DNA from: JALYOC01 sp036675345
GTDB taxonomy: Bacteria; Myxococcota; Myxococcia; Myxococcales; Myxococcaceae
Length of the DNA: 64,000 nucleotides
Direction of reading: 5' to 3'
Assembly: GCA_036675345.1 (NCBI GenBank)
Contig: JAKFFE010000044.1
Location: 13,204 to 77,203, forward strand
A program made the translations under genes and the position numbers. How positions within the stretch are numbered: position 1 is the first letter of the stretch; every line of letters begins with the position of its first letter. The notes beneath the pieces were generated by a model. That model made no database searches. It worked only from the letters and a program-made list of their open reading frames with translations, and was not told the origin of the DNA. This document shows, in pieces, positions 60,386 to 64,000 of this stretch.

Positions 60386-62035
60386 ATGAGTGGCTACGAG
60401 AAGGAACTGCTGCGACTGGCGGTGGTGGGCTCGGTGGATGACGGCAAGTCGACCCTGATCGGTCGGCTGCTGTTCGAATGCGGAGGGCTGTTCGAGGACC
60501 AGGTGGCCTCGGTGAAGAAGGCCACCGCCAAGCGGGCCGCCGAACACCTGGGCCGTGGGCTGCAGGAGCTGGTGGGCACCGCCGACCCGGAGGCGCTGGA
60601 CTTCTCCTTGTTCACCGATGGGCTGCGCGCCGAGCGGGAGCAGGGGATCACCATCGACGTGGCCTACCGCTACTTCTCCAGCGGGAAGCGGAAGATCATC
60701 GTCGCCGACACCCCCGGGCACCTGCAGTACACCCGCAACATGGCCACCGGCGCCTCCACCGCGGACGCGGCGGTGATCCTGGTGGACGCCCGGCTGGGAG
60801 TCCTCCCCCAGACCCGGCGGCACGCGTATCTGTCCGCGCTGCTGGGCATCCCCTACCTGGCGGTGGCGGTGAACAAGATGGATCTGGTCGGCTTCGACCC
60901 GGAGGTGTTCGCCCGGATCGGCAGCGAGCTGGGTGACTTCTGCCGCTCGCTGGGCTTCGAGCAGGTGCGGCTGTTCCCGGTCAGCGCCAGCGGCGGAGAC
61001 AACGTGACCCGGGCCAGCGCCAGGACGCCCTGGCACCAGGACGGAACCCTGCTGGGATGGCTGGAGTCGCTCCCCCACCAGCGGAGACTGGATCAGGCGC
61101 CGCTGCGCTTCCCGGTGCAGTACGTGCTGCGTCCCCACCTGGACTACCGGGGGTTCGCCGGCCAGGTGGTCTCCGGAAGGGTCAGCGTCGGCGATGAGCT
61201 GCTGGCGCTCCCCTCCGGACGACGGACCCGGGTCACCGCCATCGACACCTTCGAGGGACAGCTGGCCCAGGCCAGCTCTCCCCAGTCGGTGGCGCTGCGG
61301 CTGAGCGACGAGATCGATGTCGGCCGCGGGGATCTGCTGGTCCACCCGGACCAGGCGCCGTTGTCCCTGCGCCGGCTGGAGGCGCGCCTGGTCTGGTTCG
61401 GGGAACGTCCGCTCAACACCGGGCACCGGTACCTGATCAAGCACAGCACCCAGACCGTCTCCGCCCGCTTCGAACAGGTGCTGGGCAGACTGGAGCTGGA
61501 GGATCTCTCCGAGGTGCCGGCCGATTCGCTGGCCCTCAACGACATCGGCCGGGTGCGGCTCTCCACTGCCCGCCCGCTGCTGTGCGACCGCTACCGGGAC
61601 AACCGCCACACCGGGGCGTTCATCGTGATCGACCCGGCCTCCAACGACACAGTGGCGGCGGGGATGATCCTGGAGGCCGTCCAGGAGGTGGGCGGACAGG
61701 AGGGGTCCCTGGTCACCGCAGAGCAGCGGGCGCAGCGCCTGGGGCATCAGGCAGCGGTGGTCCTTCTGCCGACCGGGACCGCACCCTCGGTGGTCCAGAG
61801 GCTGGAGCAGGGGCTGATCGAACGCGGACTGCTGGCCGCCATCGCGCGCGATCCGGAGACCGCCTCCGCGCTGGCCGGGGCGGGCCTGATCGCCCTGGTG
61901 GCGCCCGGAAGCCCGGCAATGCTGCGCGGGTTCCAGGACGTGCTGAGGGGAAGCGCGTCCTTGGAGCTTCGCCCTCCGAACGATCCGGAGCGATGGGTCG
62001 GCGAGCTGAGCGCGGCGCTGGAGCTGCGCTCATGA
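60386..62035 (+). CDS. cysN: Sulfate adenylyltransferase subunit 1 with degenerate APS-kinase-like tail
   Basis: 549 residues. GTPase domain with GSVDDGKST (~15-23), GITIDVAYRYF, DTPGH (~110) and NKMD (~170), then EF-Tu-like domains 2 and 3 to about residue 438. GTP hydrolysis drives APS formation with CysD. Residues 439-549 align by eye with the start of the CysC part of CysNC fusions (VTAEQRAQRLGHQAAVVLL, then LEQGLIERG), but where CysC has the P-loop GLSGAGKST this has PTGTAPS, and downstream APS-kinase motifs are missing. The tail is thus a remnant or a binding domain, not a kinase. Stop overlaps cysJ. Confidence 0.93.
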   Translation: MSGYEKELLRLAVVGSVDDGKSTLIGRLLFECGGLFEDQVASVKKATAKRAAEHLGRGLQELVGTADPEALDFSLFTDGLRAEREQGITIDVAYRYFSSGKRKIIVADTPGHLQYTRNMATGASTADAAVILVDARLGVLPQTRRHAYLSALLGIPYLAVAVNKMDLVGFDPEVFARIGSELGDFCRSLGFEQVRLFPVSASGGDNVTRASARTPWHQDGTLLGWLESLPHQRRLDQAPLRFPVQYVLRPHLDYRGFAGQVVSGRVSVGDELLALPSGRRTRVTAIDTFEGQLAQASSPQSVALRLSDEIDVGRGDLLVHPDQAPLSLRRLEARLVWFGERPLNTGHRYLIKHSTQTVSARFEQVLGRLELEDLSEVPADSLALNDIGRVRLSTARPLLCDRYRDNRHTGAFIVIDPASNDTVAAGMILEAVQEVGGQEGSLVTAEQRAQRLGHQAAVVLLPTGTAPSVVQRLEQGLIERGLLAAIARDPETASALAGAGLIALVAPGSPAMLRGFQDVLRGSASLELRPPNDPERWVGELSAALELRS

Positions 62036-63801
62036 GCACGCAGACAGCGGAGGCGATGCCGGTCTCGGCGGAGCGACTGGCCCAACTGGACGTACTCACC
62101 CAGGGGCTGGACGCGCGAGGGCTGACCTGGCTGAGCGGATATCTGGCGGGGCTGGCCGCGCGGGGAGCGGCTCCGGTCGCCCGGGCGGCGGACGTGCCCC
62201 AGGCCACCATCGTCTTTGGAACCCAGACCGGGACCAGCAAGCTGATCGCCGAGCGGCTCCATCGCCAGCTGAGCCTGGCGGGAGTGGCGGCGCGGGTGGT
62301 CTCCGCCGGGAAGTATCCGGTCCGGGAGCTGGCCAAGGAGAGCCTGCTGTACGTGGTGATCTCCACCCAGGGAGAGGGAGATCCGCCGGATGAGGCGCGC
62401 GGGTTCTACGAGCACCTGTTGAGCAAGCGGGCCCCGAAGCTGTCGGGGCTGCGCTTCTCCGTCCTGGCGCTGGGAGACACCAGCTACGCGAAGTACTGCG
62501 AGACCGGGCGCGTGCTGGACCGTCGGTTGGAGGAGCTGGGCGCAACCCGGCTGCTGGACCGGGCGGAGTGCGACGTGGACTTCGAGCCGATCGCCCTGGG
62601 GTGGGTGGACGGCGCGTTCCAGCGGGCCAAGGACGCACTGGGCTCGGGGGTGAAGGTGGTCACCCCGCTGCACCCGGTCCAGGCTCCGGTGGCGCGCGCG
62701 GAATCGCACCCGGCGGAGATCCTGGTGAACCAGCGGATCACCGGACGGGGAGCGCTCAAGGACGTGCGGCACCTGGAGCTCTCCTTGGAGGGATCTGGCC
62801 TCAGCTACCAGCCGGGGGATTCCCTCTCGGTCCGGGCCTTCAATCCTCCGGAGCTGGTGGAGACGGTGCTGAGGACCTTGAAGCTGGACCCGGGACAGAC
62901 GGTGGAGCGCGAGGGCCGATCGCTGCCGCTGGGCACCTGGTTGAGGGAGGAGCTGGAGCTGACCCGGCTCAGTCGGCCGGTGGTGGCCCGGGCCGCGGAG
63001 CTGGGCGGAAAGGAGGAGCTGTCGCGGCTGCTGACTCCGGAGGGGGGCGAGGGCCTGCGGGCGCTGCTGGCCAGCCATCAGGTGGTGGATCTGCTGCAGG
63101 CGCATCCACAGGGCTGGACGGCGGAGGACCTGGTGCGGGGACTGCGCCGGCTGACTCGCCGGCAGTACTCGCTGGCCTCCAGTCAAAGGCGGGTGGGAGA
63201 GGAGGCCCACCTGACGGTGGCGGTGGTGGAGTACCAGGCCTTTGGCTCGCCCCACTACGGCGCCGCCTCCCGATTCCTGGCCACCCGCGCGGTGGGCGAG
63301 AAGGTCACGGTGTCGGTGGACACCAACGAGCGCTTCCGGCTCCCGGAGGATGCATCCCGGGACGTGATCCTGATCGGCCCCGGAACCGGGGTGGCCCCCT
63401 TCCGCGGCTTCCTCCAGGAGCGGGCGGAGCTGGGCGCCCAGGGCCGCAGCTGGCTGTTCTTCGGCGAGCAGCACTTCCGCACCCAGTTCCTGTACCAGAC
63501 CGAGTGGCAGGAGGCGCTGCGGGACCGGTCCCTCTCCCGGCTCTCGCTGGCCTTCTCCCGGGACCAGGAGGCCAAGGTCTACGTGCAGCACCGGCTGCGC
63601 GAGGAGGGACGGGACCTCTTCCACTGGCTGGAGGCCGGCGCGCACCTCTACGTATGCGGCGATGCGAAGCGGATGGCGGCGGACGTCCACGCCGCCCTGG
63701 TCGATGTGATCTCCATCCACGGCGGCCGCAGCACCGAGGACGCCGAGGCCTACCTCTCCACCCTGCGCGAACAGCAGCGCTACCAGCGGGACATCTACTG
63801 A
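62032..63801 (+). CDS. cysJ: Sulfite reductase flavoprotein subunit
   Basis: 589 residues. Flavodoxin domain ~58-200 (FGTQTGTSKLIAERL, STQGEGDPP, LGDTSYAKYCETG), connecting domain, FAD domain (RRQYSLASS ~380, YGAASRFLA) and NADPH domain (LIGPGTGVAPFRGFLQER ~445, LYVCGDAKRMAADVH ~540), ending in RYQRDIY as in E. coli CysJ. Passes NADPH electrons to the siroheme subunit. Stop and next ATG share one base, and that next gene should be cysI. Confidence 0.96.
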   Translation: MSTQTAEAMPVSAERLAQLDVLTQGLDARGLTWLSGYLAGLAARGAAPVARAADVPQATIVFGTQTGTSKLIAERLHRQLSLAGVAARVVSAGKYPVRELAKESLLYVVISTQGEGDPPDEARGFYEHLLSKRAPKLSGLRFSVLALGDTSYAKYCETGRVLDRRLEELGATRLLDRAECDVDFEPIALGWVDGAFQRAKDALGSGVKVVTPLHPVQAPVARAESHPAEILVNQRITGRGALKDVRHLELSLEGSGLSYQPGDSLSVRAFNPPELVETVLRTLKLDPGQTVEREGRSLPLGTWLREELELTRLSRPVVARAAELGGKEELSRLLTPEGGEGLRALLASHQVVDLLQAHPQGWTAEDLVRGLRRLTRRQYSLASSQRRVGEEAHLTVAVVEYQAFGSPHYGAASRFLATRAVGEKVTVSVDTNERFRLPEDASRDVILIGPGTGVAPFRGFLQERAELGAQGRSWLFFGEQHFRTQFLYQTEWQEALRDRSLSRLSLAFSRDQEAKVYVQHRLREEGRDLFHWLEAGAHLYVCGDAKRMAADVHAALVDVISIHGGRSTEDAEAYLSTLREQQRYQRDIY

Positions 63802-64000
63802 TGAAGAGCCCTTCCGAAGTCGAGACCAGCAAGGCCCTGCGGGAACAGCGGCCGCTTTCCGAAGTGGAGACCATCCCGGCCCCGCGCGAACAGCGGCCAC
63901 TCTCCGAAGTGGAGACCATCAAGGCCCCGCGCGAACAGCGGCCACTCTCCGAAGTGGAGACCATCAAGGCCCCGCGCGAACAGCGGCCACTCTCCGAAGT
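63801..64000 (+). CDS. N-terminus of probable sulfite reductase hemoprotein, built of 15-residue repeats (partial)
   Basis: Runs off the window. The ATG shares a base with the cysJ stop. After MKSP the visible chain is only a repeat, SEVETIKAPREQRPL, four full copies plus a start of a fifth. Normal CysI proteins begin with a short segment of the type (P/L)S-E/D-V-E-x-I-K-x-x-S-x-x-LRG; the repeat looks like that segment multiplied. Position after cysJ also predicts cysI. No catalytic part is visible here, so identity rests on context and this resemblance. Confidence 0.6.
   Translation, partial: MKSPSEVETSKALREQRPLSEVETIPAPREQRPLSEVETIKAPREQRPLSEVETIKAPREQRPLSE
63813..64000 (+). repeat. 45-bp in-frame tandem repeat array
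   Basis: Units start at 63813, 63858, 63903, 63948 and 63993 (cut by the window end). Units 3 and 4 are identical, unit 2 differs by two bases and unit 1 by several, a gradient that suggests recent growth away from the start codon. All keep frame. Confidence 0.92.

Overview
The window is very GC-rich and gene-dense, with genes on both strands, frequent ATGA/GTGA overlaps and many GTG/TTG starts. It looks chromosomal and points to a myxobacterium (Myxococcota, probably Cystobacterineae). The evidence is a DUF2378/TIGR02265 protein, MXAN_2561/MXAN_2562-type genes, two MYXO-CTERM tails ending in RRRR, two transmembrane or soluble Ser/Thr kinases, hybrid histidine kinases and Asp/Gly-rich lipoproteins. 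I saw no tRNA, rRNA, IS element, phage gene or CRISPR array.

Layout. 1-6.1 kb: partial crotonase, histone-like basic peptide, unknown protein, two-gene hybrid histidine-kinase operon, lipoprotein. 6.2-16.1 kb: mixed metabolism (quinone-oxidoreductase-like MDR, GDPD phosphodiesterase, DUF2378, KAS III, deoxynucleoside kinase, hotdog thioesterase, ErpA/IscA, SDR, rhodanese-MoeB plus a free rhodanese). 16.1-25.4 kb: Ser/Thr kinase, then a phosphate/polyphosphate-themed run: OprP-type porin, VTC polyphosphate polymerase, a thymidylate-kinase-like protein carrying about nine ~27-residue repeats, DUF4956 membrane protein, lipoprotein and a purple-acid-phosphatase-like enzyme with a MYXO-CTERM. 25.4-39.1 kb: peroxiredoxin, RsmB, fused spermidine synthase, M61 peptidase, RNase HII, acetyl-CoA synthetase, small M50 protease, fused MoaD-MoaE, MXAN_2562/2561 pair. 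39.2-44.9 kb: minus-strand envelope operon uppS-cdsA-rseP-rlpA-tsaB-ASADH-like. 45.1-53.6 kb: Ser/Thr kinase, RluD-type synthase, DinB, subtilase, MFS carrier, PAS histidine kinase. 53.8-55.9 kb: TonB-dependent receptor.

55.96-64.0 kb is the most interesting region: an assimilatory sulfur operon, cysH - tauE-like - precorrin-2 dehydrogenase - cobA - cysD - cysN - cysJ - start of a probable cysI, almost every junction being an ATG/TGA overlap. Its ~430-bp leader holds two successive short reading frames packed with cysteine codons (one with four consecutive TGT plus TGT-TGC, the second with five Cys codons), each followed by its own intrinsic terminator and by sequence able to form a competing helix. 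I read this as two cysteine-responsive attenuators in tandem, the first possibly translated from a leaderless GTG.

The same operon has three further oddities: CysN ends in a domain that resembles APS kinase (CysC) without a P-loop, which fits an APS-type CysH that needs no PAPS; the precorrin-2 dehydrogenase ends in three 69-bp in-frame repeats; and the last gene opens with more than four 45-bp in-frame repeats that look like an amplified CysI N-terminal motif.
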